Shown piece by piece: positions 1 through 13,056 of a stretch of 64,000 nt of DNA (position 1 is its first letter; the number at the start of each line of letters is the position of its first letter). Below the pieces are notes generated by a model that worked only from the letters and a program-made list of their open reading frames with translations, made no database searches and was not told the DNA's origin. A program made the translations under genes and the position numbers. Origin of the DNA: Hydrangea macrophylla (Eukaryota; Streptophyta; Magnoliopsida; Cornales; Hydrangeaceae); contig CM066992.1 of assembly GCA_033977485.1 (NCBI GenBank), positions 103,614,140-103,678,139 on the forward strand, read 5' to 3'.

Positions 1-307
1 GCATGCTTGCCCTGTGTCCTTTCTTGTTTACTCCACAAGAGAGAGAACTTTTTCTCTGAACCGTCAGATTAGACTGTCAGGCATATTCCTGCCTCTCCAC
101 CCCCACAACAATTAAGTTTCTTGAAATATACAATATTACACTAAAGTTTTTTCATTACATTTCCTAAAGTTACTTTCACATAAATGTATAATTTTAAAAA
201 ATATATAACAATCTTAAAAAGCAGTTTTAAAAACTGGGAGAACGAAATGTACTAAGCAACTTTACTAAAGTCTTATCCTGCTGAAATACCCTTTTTTTTT
301 TTTATAT
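1..307. other. AT-rich non-genic DNA
   Basis: I see no convincing coding frame, RNA gene or repeat structure here. The stretch is AT-rich and ends in a T-run followed by the 8-bp word TTTTTATA, which is the probable target-site duplication of the MITE to its right. Confidence 0.6.
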
Positions 308-490
308 GAGAAGTTATTCAATGGTCCAAGACCATTGACACATGGTGGTCTCGGCTATTACAGAACTGCCATGTTGTAAAGTTGTCTACTTTTTTGGGAG
401 ACAAAAATGCTTACACTTGATTATATAGCAGTTCACTTTTAACCGAGATCACCACGTGACATATGGTGCATGACCATAGAATAATTTCTC
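308..490. mobile_element. MITE, copy 1 of a two-copy family
   Basis: A 183-bp element with terminal inverted repeats: the left end reads GAGAAGTTATTC and the right end GAATAATTTCTC. A second copy with the same ends and a similar interior lies at 14905-15084. Allowing one extra base at each end, the word TTTTTATA flanks both sides as a possible 8-bp target-site duplication. No coding capacity. The size and ends fit a non-autonomous DNA transposon; an 8-bp duplication would suggest hAT, but the superfamily is not settled. Confidence 0.75.
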
Positions 491-2011
491 CTTTTTATAG
501 TTTTACTTTTTAGCCCTAAATCGAAGCCAATGGGCTCTGTTTTCAATGGCCAGACCACTATAAAAATACGGGCTTTTTCTCAGAGCCCCCATAGGCCCAA
601 ATTAATTGTTTTTTGAAGGACTCATGGGATTTTTATTTTATTATTTTATTGTTTTATTATTTATTTTTTTTGTTTGTAATGGAAGAAACAATTCATTTTA
701 TAACTAACAAATTCTAAAAGGAACTAGTACAAGTATCAAATGAAAAAACAAAATATGAAAAAGGGTTAGTTAATATATAGTCCTTCAAATCCATCCAATC
801 TAAAAATAGGCCCAATATGTAAGCTGGATTAGAAATTAATCCTTCTGAAAATTTGTGGGCCAAAGTGCCCTCAATGCACAGATTCGCGCGCTTACAGTGG
901 GCCATCGGTTACAATATAGTTTTTAAAATTCATAAACATCTGCTAAAATTACTCCCAATCAAAATATCTAGATATAACGGATTCAAATTTTGAACCCTAA
1001 ACTAACTACAAGAATCAAGCGATTACCAAAAAAAGGAACGGTCTTCTTCTTCGTCTTATTTCCTCACCAAAATCAAACCCATTTTTCCAAACGCATATAG
1101 TCTGAAGCAGATATTTCTTTCAAGAACAACAATGGTGAATGAAGAATGAAGATAAAGTTAGGGTTTCGATCGTAGTTAGAAGAATGGGTGGAAAAGGTGA
1201 GAAATTATAAAATTTTGTATGTATCACTTTCATGTTGTATCTTAAACATTCATGGATTTTCATCAATTTCATGTTACAGAGCAAGTAGGGTTCTACAAAC
1301 AGATCAATCACTCACTTTGTTTTTTGTTAAAAAATGGTTTTTCAAATGTTCTCACTCTTTAATTTCTTGAGAATCAACACAAAATTATCATTCGCCTGTA
1401 TTACCTACATAATATATTGCAGTTATTTCCTATTTTGTTCACATTATAGATTCCTTGCCATTGTCATTTTCGAATAAGTGAAGATAAATCCACTGGGTTT
1501 TGAATAAAGTTAATACACAGCATCAAAAATACATATATACATACCCAGAATATTATAGTGATAACTTCTATTTCATTATACATATCGAACAAACACAAGT
1601 ATGTTACTTACATAACAAAACATCTACTTTTATAAATTTCCATACATTTGATGAATTAATCACTGCATATTATCATAAATTTCCACTTAACTAATGTTGT
1701 GGTTATTTTGTGAAGCACGAGCAAGCGAAAGAAGGAGAGCAGTAGTGGGTAGAAAGGGTGATAAACTACAACTAATCAAGTGGGGAATTTGATTCAATTT
1801 CAAATGGCGCTGATGGACACTCCTACATTTTCTATCGTTTGTGCTTGGTATATAACATACAATCCTCTTATGAACTTCTTAACACGTACATTTCATTCAA
1901 TATTTATACACTTCTAATATTTTACTACATACACAGACATGGGTGCAAAATGGTGATACAAAATCACTGGAACAACTTGTCAATCCACATATTGGAGATG
2001 ATAACGGAGTA
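491..2011. other. Non-genic AT-rich DNA upstream of the protease relic
   Basis: No long coding frame is seen. The segment around 1090-1200 holds short ATG-started frames on the plus strand and could be the decayed 5' part of the Ulp1-like gene that follows, but I cannot place exons with confidence. Nothing else is recognised. Confidence 0.4.
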
Positions 2012-2570
2012 TACAGGTTCAACCACTACTTTGTATAGCACACAAAATCGGGCCTGAGCATTGGACACTTGCGGTGTTTGACACATTTCTCCTAACATGG
2101 AAGTACTACAACTCTCTCAGGCCTACAACTACTGCCACCAAGGATCCATATATCCAGGGCCTTCTAGATATGGTACAATACAATGCACACATAAACTAAA
2201 AATGTATTAACACTCTTATATTATGTATGTGACAAATTTCTCAATTTTATAGAAGAACTACATATCAAAGGGGACACCGGATGAAGATATTCAACGAGTG
2301 GTGGATGTCATTGATTCACAGTAGCAAGCCCTAGGATCATTGGACTGTGGACCAATCATCTGCGACATGATTGCAAAATATTTTACACATAATACTCATA
2401 GCATCAAGTGTAATGCCATAGAGGCTAGAACTAGTTTAGTTCACGTTTTTCTTAACACAGCGGGATAATCTTGGACATCCGAAAGCTATAACGAATGTTT
2501 GGAAGCACAGATAGTTGCACTCAATCAAGATCAATTAGACAATGAAAAGTCTAATGGCAACAACGACTGA
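2012..2570 (+). pseudogene. Ulp1-like C48 cysteine protease relic, two exons
   Basis: Two plus-strand coding blocks resemble the C-terminal catalytic half of Ulp1/SENP (peptidase C48) proteins. Block 1 (to 2172) contains HWTLAVFDT, placing the catalytic His at 2059-2061 and Asp at 2080-2082. A GT-AG intron (2173-2252) separates it from block 2 (2253-2570), which carries the Gln (2325-2327) and the Cys of LDCGP (2346-2348). The H-D-Q-C set is therefore still readable. In-frame stops at 2322-2324 and 2466-2468 and the missing N-terminal part show that it is dead. Such proteases remove SUMO in host genes, but similar domains are also carried by some plant Mutator-like elements and other transposons. 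I cannot tell which source applies because no transposase or terminal repeats are visible nearby. Confidence 0.72.
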
Positions 2571-3259
2571 CTGGATGATTTTATTTATAGAAATATTACT
2601 TTTGCTGCAGTTCATATCAGACTATGGAACAATATATTTTTGGATAACTGATATATTGGTAGTGTTTTTGGTATATTTGTTTATATCTTATCAACTTTAG
2701 GAACATTACGGAACAAACTTTATATAAAGCCTTTCTATGTTTATATATTTTCTAATTTTGGTATGTTCACACTTGTATATGGTTAGTTTGATCACAACTC
2801 GTTAAGTGACATATTTTACAAAAATTTATATGTCAGTATAGTAATTACAATTTTTTATACCCTCACATGCCACACAGTGTGTTAACTAAATTCGTATAAA
2901 CCTGATTCTGTAGCAAGTTGTAAACGTATTTGGACACTAATTACGCTTGGTTTAACCTATGGTAGTGATAATTGACGAGTATAACCTAGATTTTGATTTT
3001 TGTGAAGATAACATGGATTTTTTATTATGCAAAATCAGGTATACGTATAATTTCATCACTCACTATTTTGAATTACTCACTCTCATAACTCTAATTGGTC
3101 ACTCTAATAAATTGACAGTGGGCATTTCCTTTCTAGATATTTGGGCTAATGGCATATTATGTGCATTTCACATGAAAAGTTCCAGAGGCAGTGACCACAA
3201 AGATGAGCTACAGTATCAAAATGTAATAGACCATCTATGCACAACTAGAGAATTGCAAG
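2571..3259. other. Non-genic AT-rich DNA
   Basis: AT-rich sequence between the protease relic and the LTR fragment. A 112-codon plus-strand frame (2959-3297) runs into the LTR homology and matches nothing I recognise, so I do not call it a gene. Confidence 0.5.
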
Positions 3260-4481
3260 TGCAACTCATATTACAAGATTCATCCACCCAAACTTGAACT
3301 TGACCAAAAACACAAGTTATTCCCAGCATTTCCAATACAAAAGTTGCATTTTGAAACTAAAACTATCTAAACATATGGAGATAACCACATATTCATCACT
3401 CCCAAGTCCAACCCGCTGTGCGATTCACTTCCTCACCTCTTCCCGTTTTGTACCTGCGGGTGGTTATTCAATAACCACAACAGAAAACATATTTTCGTTT
3501 AAGTTTTTGCTTAGTGAGGGAACTAATCATGCTATTGGGATGCTCAATATGCAAATGTAACAGTCATTATAAACATCAACAAAATGATCTCCGAAAAGAC
3601 AAGTAACTCCAGCCACCACCCCCGAGTCCTTCTCACCCCGGATCTTTCTCACTTTTGGTGCATATAGCGCAACACACACTCTCTTGTGACCCCGAAGGCG
3701 TCTCCGGCATTTCATTGTGGTTGTCACCACGCCCTTTCTCTTGAGGGCTTACTATCCCTTACATATGGGACCTATAAATGGTGACCACTACTTGACTTTC
3801 CTTTGATCCACATAAGCATTTAGGCAACTTAGCATATAAGTATAGCAATTTCACATTATAGGCATACTTTAACTCAAATTCATCAACATATATATATAAA
3901 CAAGCATGGATTAAGCATCTATTAGCAATAATTATCACATGAACATAACTAAACACCCAATTTTGGGATTAAAACACTCACCTCTTCAATTCTTAACCAA
4001 TTAAGCTCCTAGAATCCAATTCTTGTTCTAGAGTTAATCCTACATGATTTTGATACATCAATCGCTAATAACCAAGAACGATCGCCAAAAATATGTTGTC
4101 AAAATTGAAAATAAAATAGGTGTATGTGATCCTCTTACCTCCACGAGTCCAAATCCGATCTTGAATCGAAAAACGAATATCGAACGGCGAAGATACGGCG
4201 TCGGGAAGTCGTGCGAAACCCCCGTCATCTTTGTCGAAGCTCTCGGTTCTCTCTCTACGTGTTTCTCAATCCTTCCATCTGTTTTGAGACTAATGAGTCA
4301 TCCTAGTGATTCATCCTAAGATGTAAACACAACTTTTTAACACTTTTCATTTATACCCCATATTTTCTAAGTATTTATTATGAAACCCCCAAGGTAATTC
4401 CATTAATCACCCACATTTTCTAAATGAATTTAGTCTATGTTCCGTGTGGGTCCCAAACGTGATCCCACATATATTATAAGT
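3260..4481 (+). mobile_element. 5'-truncated gypsy-type LTR, left fragment
   Basis: From about 3260 to 4481 the sequence matches the distal part of the solo LTR at 15374-29481: shared blocks are 3305-3960 with about 27944-28600, and 4120-4480 with about 28780-29125. The match resumes at 13585 after the Tekay insertion and runs to GGGTGTTACA at 13935. The 5' end of this LTR is missing or too diverged to see. It is therefore an older LTR remnant that served as the target for the Tekay element, whose TSD ATAAG is at 4477-4481. Confidence 0.7.
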
Positions 4482-6656
4482 GTCACGACCCATCCCACTG
4501 TGCGTGGAAATAGGACACGTGGCACGCCACCAAGGCTCATCCAAACAACAATATAATTATACGCAGCGGAAAGAACTTTAAAACAACCCTGGGTATTTTA
4601 AAACTTAGGAAACATTCCCCTCTGAGTTGTAAAATCCATTGAAAATCGGAGTTACAAAAAGTTTTGTTCAATCAAAAGTGTTCACAAGAATCCATTAAAA
4701 ATACAGAAGTTCAGTCGACTACCCAGTCGACTGTACTAGGGTCCAGTCGACTGTGTCTGGCAAAAACTAAAACCCTAAACCTTCAACAGAGGTCCAGTCG
4801 ACTGCTCAGTCGACTGGGTCAAGCAGAACCCAAAATGTGGCATATAACACAGAATTCCAGTCGACTGACATGGGGACTCAGTCGACTGCTTTTCTATAAT
4901 AAGAAGCAGTAGCCAAAATCAACAGTGGTTCAGTCGACTGATGAAGGGTCCAGTCGACTGGTTTTCTATTATTCACTTACAGTGTCTCCAACACACGAGA
5001 TCCAGTCGACTGACCCTGGGTCCAGTCGACTGCTCCCCTGCTGGCAGCCCTGTGTTGAAAATACTAACAACTCATGCTTCTAAATTCCAACGCCAATACA
5101 ACCACAACCGATTTCCAACATGCAAAACATAAATACAGATCAATTACAAGATTACAGTACTACAGAACTAATCCATGATTCTATTACAACATATTACAAT
5201 ATTCAAATCCTTACACAAGTTTAGGATTTAAAACAAAAACATATACAAGTGTGATAACCCCGGCATGCTTTAACGGCCTCACTCATCGCGCTTCTTCTTA
5301 TCTTTCTTCTTACCTGCAATGGAGTACATCTCCACTGCTCAGCTATATGTTGAGCGTACAAGTTCTAACATATGCAATATATGATGAAACATGCTTTACT
5401 CTCATAAATCATACAATAGTCTCTAGGGAGAAAAATACGCATTCATCCGGTAGCGGCAAGTCCAAGCCTTAAACCGCGATACCAATGGCAAGTCCAAGTC
5501 TATCAACCATTGTATCCACAAGTGCCATGGCAAATCCAAGTCTATCAACCATGCACAGTAGCCGTCGCTACTAAATTCTCAAACATCGAGAAGCTTACTC
5601 CGGCATGAATTTGTATAAGACTCCCCTTTGACCCACATAGACAACTTAACGTGCTCGCATAAATTTAGACATGCTTTTCACAATTTAGCGCGTGCATAAT
5701 TAACGGGCCTACTAATAACACATGGATTTCGCCCGGATCTCAATTTCGTCGTCGAAATATAAAACATGAATTTCTCTATATTTCACAAGTTAGAACTTCA
5801 TACCTCGTGCGATTTCCCCCAAACTTTGAAGGATCGACTAGGAGGCTAAATAATCGTCGGATTCCGAATTTGAGAAAATTCCTACAAGTTTTTACCTGAT
5901 TCTCCCAAAAGTCTAAAAATTAAGATCTTTACAAAACTTGGCCAAACACGGCCTAAGTGGTATCAAAACGTAGATCTTACCTCCACGAGTTCAAATCTGA
6001 AATCTGGAGAAAATCTGATGGACCAACGGTCGTCGATCGGCGTCGCAAAGCCCGTTGGCTCCAAATCTCCCTTCTCTCTCCTCTCTCTAGATATTTATAA
6101 AAGTTGTGGATGAGAATGAAATCTCATCCACTTCTATTTATAGGCAAACTTCTCGGAAATTGTGTTTACATCCCCGCAAGTTTCTCAAAACTTCTCATTC
6201 ACCCATGAAACTTCGCACACGTCTATTTTATAACTTTACGAGTGAAAACTATAAATTTCAAAAGTTTTCGACTAGGTTTCGTTTGGGTCCAAAAATAGCG
6301 TTCGAAACTATATTCTGTGAAATCTCTACACAACCTACCTTTTCAATTAATGAATCACTCACGTTCTCACCACAGTTCTCAAAATGATATATAACAATAT
6401 CGAAACTATCAGAAATTATACTACACAGGTATAATTCACTATTCATAGAATACCAGATAAGTCAAATAACATTTAAATCATATAAATGTCATTTACTCGT
6501 GCCAATGAAAATCTCAATTACCAATTTCCTCGTGTCCTTACTGACACTTCACCGTTGACCCACAGTCAACCTCAACTCAATATTAATAAACATTAATATT
6601 TCAAAATATCAAATGATGCATGTTCAAAACCATAAATTTCTGGAACGGGTGTGACA
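4482..6656 (-). repeat. Tekay element 3' LTR
   Basis: 2175-bp LTR, the downstream LTR of the minus-strand element. It contains a TATA-like CTATAAATAG on the minus strand (6134-6143) and, toward its 3' end in element orientation, the CAGTCGACTG array (4712-5031). It matches the LTR at 11402-13579 except for about two dozen substitutions and small indels. Confidence 0.92.
4712..5031. repeat. CAGTCGACTG palindrome array in Tekay 3' LTR
   Basis: Eleven copies of the 10-bp self-complementary word CAGTCGACTG (ten exact, one ending in A) lie within 320 bp, with start-to-start spacing from 12 bp to several tens of bp. Intervening sequence is not conserved between units, so this is not a simple tandem repeat. 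One exact copy would be expected about 0.06 times in 64 kb of random sequence. Function unknown; see findings. Confidence 0.9.
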
Positions 6657-6676
6657 ACTCTCCCCTCCAAAAAGGA
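6657..6676 (-). other. Polypurine tract of the Tekay element
   Basis: Immediately inside the left LTR, the minus strand reads a purine-rich run (AAAAAGG then GGGGAG) that abuts the LTR start. This is the expected plus-strand DNA primer site in the element's replication. Confidence 0.75.
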
Positions 6677-6698
6677 AGTTTGTCCCCAAACTTATACC

Positions 6699-8657
6699 TC
6701 ATACATCGAACAGGTACAGATACTCATTCCGCATGTCTTCCTCATTTTCCCACGTAGCCTCTTCCACCGTATGACTACGCCATAGCACTTTCACCATTGG
6801 AATGGTCTTGGTTCTCAAAACTTGTTCTTTGCAGTCCAAAATCTCTACAGGATGTTCCACATAAGTCAAATCTCCATGAATCTGCAACGGTTCAGGTACA
6901 ATGATCTTATTTGCATCTGTCATACATCGTCTCAACATCGACACGTGAAATACGTTATGCACATGTTCCAACTCTGATGACAAGGCCAATCGATAAGCCA
7001 CTGGACCTACTCTCTCTAGGATCTCAAAAGGTCCTATAAATCTTGGATTGAGCTTTCCCCTCTTTCCAAATCGTACAATGCCTTTTGAAGGCGATACCCA
7101 TAAATATACGAAATCTCCCACTTCAAAATTCATCGATCGTCGTTTAGAGTCCGCATAACTCTTATATCGGCTCTGAGCTATCTTGAGTCGCTCTTGAATC
7201 AATTTCACCTTCTCAGTAGTCACCTGTATTAACTCAGGTCCTAACAACTTCCTTTCTCCAACCTCGGTCCAACAAACCGGTGATCGACACTTACGGCCAT
7301 ACAAAGCTTCATATGGTGCCATACCAATACTTGACTGAAATCCGTTGTTGTACGCAAATTCAATTAATGGCAAGTGGTGCTCCCAATCGCTCCTAAAGTC
7401 TAATACACACAATCTCAACATATCTTCCAAGGTCTGAATCATACGCTCTGACTGTCCATCGGTCTGAGGATGAAATGCAGTACTGAAACTTAATTTCGTA
7501 CCCATAGCTTCTTGCAAACTTCCCCAAAACCTTGACGTAAAACTACTATCACGATCTGATACAATCACAGCTGGGACTCCATGTAGTCTTACAATCTCTT
7601 TCACATACAATTCCGCTAACTTGGACGGTTTAGTCATCTTGATCGGTAGAAAATGAGCTGACTTGGTTAATCGGTCAACTATAACCCAAATCTTATCATT
7701 CTTATTGATTGATCGTGGAAATCCTGAAACAAAGTCCATCGTAATCTCGCCACACTTCCATTCTGACACAGGTAAAGGTTGTAATAACCCTGCGGGTACT
7801 TGTCTCTCTGCCTTGACCTGTTGACATGCCGAACATTCGGATACAAACTTGGCAACTTCACGCTTCATACCCTTCCACCAAAAGTTTTCCCTCAGGTTTC
7901 TGTACATCTTATTACTTCCCGGGTGCACTGAATACTTCGTACTATGAGCTTCCTCCAAAAGTCGTTCTTTCAGGTCTTTTACATTTGGTACACATAATCG
8001 GTTTCCAAACTTCAGAATCCCTTGTTCTAATACCAAACCAGGTCGTTTTCCCAAAGGTATCTCATCTCTCATTTTGCACAAATAAACGTCGTGAAACTGT
8101 TCCCTCTTGATTTCATCAATAATATCTGGGTGTGCCATGATTGCCATCATTAAACCACCATTAGTCTCTGGAATCACATCCAAGTCTAAACGTCCCATTT
8201 CTTTTACCAATTCTTTTTGTTGTGTTAGCTCGTCGGCTAAATTCCTCGGCGTCTTCCGGCTTAATGCATCGGCGACTACATTCGCCTTTCCCGGATGGTA
8301 CTCAATCAAAAGATCGTAATCCTTCATCAACTCTAACCATCTTCGCTGTCTCATATTCAAGTCCCGTTGGGTGAAAATATATTTCAAACTCTTATGGTCC
8401 GTGAAAATCTCACACTTTTCTCCGTATAAGTAGTGTCTCCAAATCTTCAATGCATAAATTACAACGGCCAATTCCAGATCGTGAGTCGGATAATTAATGT
8501 CGTGCGTCTTCAATTGTCTCGAAGCATATGTAATTACTTTACCACCTTGCATCAACACGCATCCCAACCCTTGATGCGAAACGTCGCTATAGATTGCAAA
8601 TCCCTCAGTTCCGGATGGTATTGTCAAAATAGGTGCTCTCGTCAAACGTGACTTCAA
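6699..8657 (-). pseudogene. Tekay pol 3' part: RNase H, integrase, chromodomain
   Basis: A 652-codon open stretch. RNase H comes first ([13 protein letters not shown] near residue 20, then ADALSRK near 125). Integrase follows, with the HHCC zinc finger (HPGSNKMY and CSACQQ, about residues 243-280), and the catalytic D,D-35-E core ([21 protein letters not shown]). The C-terminal 60 residues ([27 protein letters not shown]) match the chromodomain that chromovirus integrases use to target heterochromatin. It is cut off from reverse transcriptase by a TAA at 8661-8663 but is otherwise undamaged over nearly 2 kb. Confidence 0.9.
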
Positions 8658-8660
8658 CTC

Positions 8661-9476
8661 TTAAAAATTGTCTTCACACTCCTGACTCCATTCAAAAATA
8701 ACACCCTTTCTCATTAACCTTGTCATAGGCAATGAAATCTTTGAGAAATGTTCAATAAAACGGCGGTAATATCCCGCTAATCCCAAGAAACTTCGAATTT
8801 CAGATACGGAAGTCGGCCTTTGCCAATTTGATACAGCTTCTACTTTGTGAGGATCAACTGAAACTCCATTCTTATCAATCACGTGACCAAGAAAAGTAAT
8901 GCTAGGTAACCAAAATTCACATTTCTTGAATTTCCTAAATAACTGCTTTTCCCGTAGTCTCTGAAGTATGAATCTCAAATGATTCTCGTGTGTTATCTCA
9001 CTTGGCGAATAAACAAGGATATCGTCGATGAACACTATCACAAAATCATCCAAATAGTCCTTAAAGACTCGGTTCATAAGATCCATGAACGCAGCCGATG
9101 CATTAGTAACCCCAAATGGCATAACTAAGAACTCATAGTGTCCATAACACGTTCTAAAAGCTGTTTTCTCAACATCTTCGGCCTTCACTTTTAACTGATG
9201 ATAACCCGATCTCAGGTCTATCTTGGAGAATACTTGTGCCCCACGAAGTTGATCAAATAAGTCATCAATTCTGGGTAGTGGATACTTGTTCTTGATTGTC
9301 AATTTGTTCAGTTCCCGATAATCCACACACATTCTCATTGAACCATCTTTCTTCTTTACAAACAACACTGGAGCTCTCCACGACGAAATACTTGGTCGAA
9401 TGAAACCCTTGTCAAGTAACTCTTGTAGTTAAAGTTTTAGTTCCTTCAATTCTACTGGTGCCATCCTATACGGTGC
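8661..9476 (-). pseudogene. Tekay pol reverse transcriptase segment
   Basis: Reverse transcriptase domain on the minus strand. The open part 8661-9368 begins near [20 protein letters not shown] and contains the catalytic FIDDILVYS; the N-terminal extension ([15 protein letters not shown]) lies upstream to about 9428. In-frame TAA codons lie at 9477-9479 (junction with protease), 9429-9431 and 8661-8663 (junction with RNase H). It is one of five fragments of what was a single gag-pol frame. Confidence 0.88.
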
Positions 9477-11201
9477 TTAGGATACCGGCCTTGAGTCTGG
9501 TATAATCTCAATAGTGAACTCGACCTCTCTCTCAATAAGAACATCTGGTAGCTCATCAGGAAATACATCTGAATATTCTCGCACTATCGGAATGTCTTCT
9601 ACTTTTAATTTAGTCGCCGAGACATCAGTCACTGAACATAGAAATCCATGACATCCCTTTTTCAATAACTTTCCCGCTCGAATAGCTAAAATCAAGTACG
9701 GCGGCGGTGTAACCCCACTCCCTTGAAAGCAAAAGTTCCCATATACCGGTGATCGAAAATTATCCTCTTTCCGTTCACAGTCTATCGTAGCTTGGTTAAG
9801 GGCTAACCAATCCATTCCCAGTATCACATCGAAATGGTTCACCACAATCGGTATAAGGTCTACGGTCATCAACTTCTCACCTAATTTGATCTCACAGTTC
9901 TTATATACAGTAGATGTCATTATCGCTTTACTAAGTGGCACAACAATAGACAAATCGTATCCTAACGATGCCGATTTAACATTCAAATGTTCAACAAAAG
10001 CATGTGATACAAATGAATGCGTAGATCCTGAGTCAACAAGTATGCGTGCTAAGTGCGAACATACAAGCACCATACCTGAGACTACTGTCTCAGAAGCAGT
10101 CACATCTCCTGGGTTCATCTGATATACTCTTCCTTGACGTTGTTCCGTCCTTTGTCCTCCGTCATTGGATTGTTTAGGCTTTGACCCACTGGAAGCCATA
10201 GAACTAGCTCCTTGCTGAGGATACTTCCTCGGGCAATCCCTGGCTTGGTGTCCAAATACTCCACAATCATAACACTTGCCTCTCATGTCGGGTGTTGAAT
10301 TTGTACTACCCCCGCCTTGGTTCCTGTTCTGGGGTTTGGTCATGAAACATCGGCCTGAGTGTGGTCGGTTGCAAAGTGAACACAACGGTATGTTATTTGA
10401 CGTCCTCCTGAATTCACTGAAACTAGAACCAGAGCCTCTTTGGAACGGCCTCTTGAAAGATCCGCCTTGGTTCCTATCCCCACTCTCATTGCTTCGTTTT
10501 CCGTGCTGATTTTGCCTCGACCTTTCCATCCCACTCTCGGCCACTAGTGCCATTTGTTGTACTGCTGCCACGGTCGAATGCTCGTAAGTCTCTACCCTCA
10601 AACGGATATTTTTCCTTAAGCCCTCTTCAAATTTCCTTGCCCTATCTTCCTCCTCTGGTACAGAACCCTTTCCAAATCTCAACAACGCATTGTACTTGGA
10701 AGTATATTCGGTTACAGTCATATCTCCCTACTTCAAGTTATCGAATTCTCGCTTCTTCGCATTATAGGCAGCTCGCGGAAAGAACCGGCGATTGAATTCC
10801 GCCTTGAACCCTTCCCAAGTAATCGGTGCCCCTTGATCTAGTACATTTACCCACCAGTTCTGGGCTTCACCCTTCAGTACATCACTTGCATTTTCCATCT
10901 TCTCCCTATCGGTCATCGGGATAGATCGGAAGATTCATTCCATGTCCATTATCCAATGTTCTGCGAGCGTTGGATCGGGAGTTCCATGAAATTCCATCAG
11001 TTTCTTGCGAGCAAACTGTTCAGATATTGATCTCATACCCCTATTTTCGGGTGCATGTACTACAGTTATTGGTTCCACTTCAATGTGAGGTGTGGGAGGC
11101 AATCGCTCCGATATATTCCGTATCATCTCCCCCATATTCCCCATCATTTCTGCCATTTCATTCATTCGTCGGGTATGGGGTGATAACTCTCGGTCATCCA
11201 T
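9477..11201 (-). pseudogene. Tekay gag and protease
   Basis: Gag begins at 11201 (MDDRELSPHTRRMNEMAEMM). A TGA at 10935-10937 and a TAG at 10728-10730 split it into three open pieces. The last, 9477-10721, holds the CCHC zinc knuckle CYDCGVFGHQARDCP (minus strand, near 10230-10280) that binds RNA, and then the aspartic protease active site VDSGSTHSF. These domains package and mature the particle. The two gag stops are each one C-to-T change from a sense codon typical of the family. Confidence 0.88.
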
Positions 11202-11384
11202 GATTACAATCCTGTAGTTCTCAATGCATAAATACTATGCATGTACAACAATAACAATGTCAAGTATGTAAAACAACATCCATATGCATCAAACATCTCT
11301 AAGATGTATGAATGAAATTTAAAACATGTGACAATTCACTCAACACTCCACTCGTCGAACGTTCCCAAAGTTTTGTTACCTCTA

Positions 11385-11396
11385 GCTCTGATACCA
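11385..11396 (-). other. Primer-binding site, Tekay element
   Basis: Minus strand reads TGGTATCAGAGC, complementary to the 3' end of initiator methionine tRNA. It sits five bases inside the 5' LTR, as expected for minus-strand DNA priming. Confidence 0.9.
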
Positions 11397-11632
11397 ATAA
11401 ATGTCACGACCCATCCCACTATGCGTGGAAATAGGACACGTGGCACGCCACCAAGGCTCATCCAAACAATAATATAATTATACGCAGCGGAAAGAACTTT
11501 AAAACAACCCTGGGTATTTTAAAACTTAGGAAACGTTCCCCTCTGAGTTGTAAAATCCATTGAAAATCGGAGTTACAAAAAGTTTTGTTCAATCAAAAGT
11601 GTTCACAAGAATCCATTAAAAATACAGAAGTT

Positions 11633-11953
11633 CAGTCGACTACCCAGTCGACTGTACTAGGGTCCAGTCGACTGTGTCTGGCAAAAACTAAAACCCTAAA
11701 CCTTCAACAGAGGTCCAGTCGACTGCTCAGTCGACTGGGTCAAGCAGAACCCAAAATGTGGCATATAACACAGAATTCCAGTCGACTGACATGGGGACTT
11801 AGTCGACTGCTTTTCTATCATAAGAAGCAGTAGCCAAAATCAACAGTGGTTCAGTCGACTGATGAAGGGTCCAGTCGACTGCTTTTCTATTATTCACTTA
11901 CAGTGTCTCCAACACACGAGATCCAGTCGACTGACCCTGGGTCCAGTCGACTG
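11633..11953. repeat. CAGTCGACTG palindrome array in Tekay 5' LTR
   Basis: The same eleven-unit array as in the other LTR. One unit here has changed to TAGTCGACTG and the first unit ends in A, leaving nine exact copies. Confidence 0.9.
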
Positions 11954-13056
11954 CTCCCCTGCTGGCAGCCCTGTGTTGAAAATACTAACAACTCATGCTT
12001 CTAAATTCCAACGCCAATACAACCACAACTGATTTCCAACATGCAAAACATAAATACAGACGTTCAATTACAAGATTACAGTACTACGGAACTAATCCAT
12101 GATTCTATTACAACATATTACAATATTCAAATCCTTACACAAGTTTAGGATTTAAAACAAAAACATATACAAGTGTGATAACCCCGGCGTGCTTTAACGG
12201 CCTCACTCATCGCGTTTCTTCTTATCTTTCTTCTTACCTGCAATGGAGTACATCTCCACTGCTCAGCTATATGTTGAGCGTACAAGTTCTAACATATGCA
12301 ATATATGATGAAACATGCTTTACTCTCATAAATTATACAATAGTCTCTAGGGAGAAAAATACGCATTCATCCGGTAGCGGCAAGTCCAAGCCTTAAACCG
12401 CGATACCAATGGCAAGTCCAAGTCTATCAACCATTGTATCCACAAGTGCCATGGCAAGTCCAAGTCTATCAACCATGCACAGTAGCCGTCGCTACTAAAT
12501 TCTCAAACATCGAGAAGCTTACTCCGGCATGAATTTGTATAAAACTCCCCTTTGACCCACATAGACAACTTAACGTGCTCGCATAAATTTAGACATGCTT
12601 TTCACAATTTAGCGCGTGCATAATTAACGGGCCTACTAATAACACATGGATTTCGCCCGGATTTCAATTTCGTCGTCGAAATATAAACATGTATTTCTCT
12701 ATATTTCACAAGTTAGAACTTCATACCTCGTGCGATTTTCCCCAAACTTTGAAGGATCGACTAGGAGGCTAAATAATCGTCGGATTTCGAATTTGAGAAA
12801 ATTCCTACAAGTTTTTACCTGATTCTCCCAAAAGTCTAAAAATTAAGATCTTTACAAAACTTGGCTAAACACGGCCTAAGTGGTATCAAAACGTAGATCT
12901 TACCTCCACGAGTTCAAATCTGAAATCTGGAGAAAATCTGACGGACGAACGGTCGTCGATCGGCGTCGCAAAGCCCGTTGGCTCCAAATCTCCCTTCTCT
13001 CTCCTCTCTCTAGATATTTATAAAAGTTGTGGATGAGAATGAAATCTCATCCACTT

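Noticed and set aside
4712..5031. CRISPR-like array of CAGTCGACTG repeats
   Set aside because: The repeat is only 10 bp and palindromic, spacing is irregular, there are no cas genes, and the DNA is a plant LTR.
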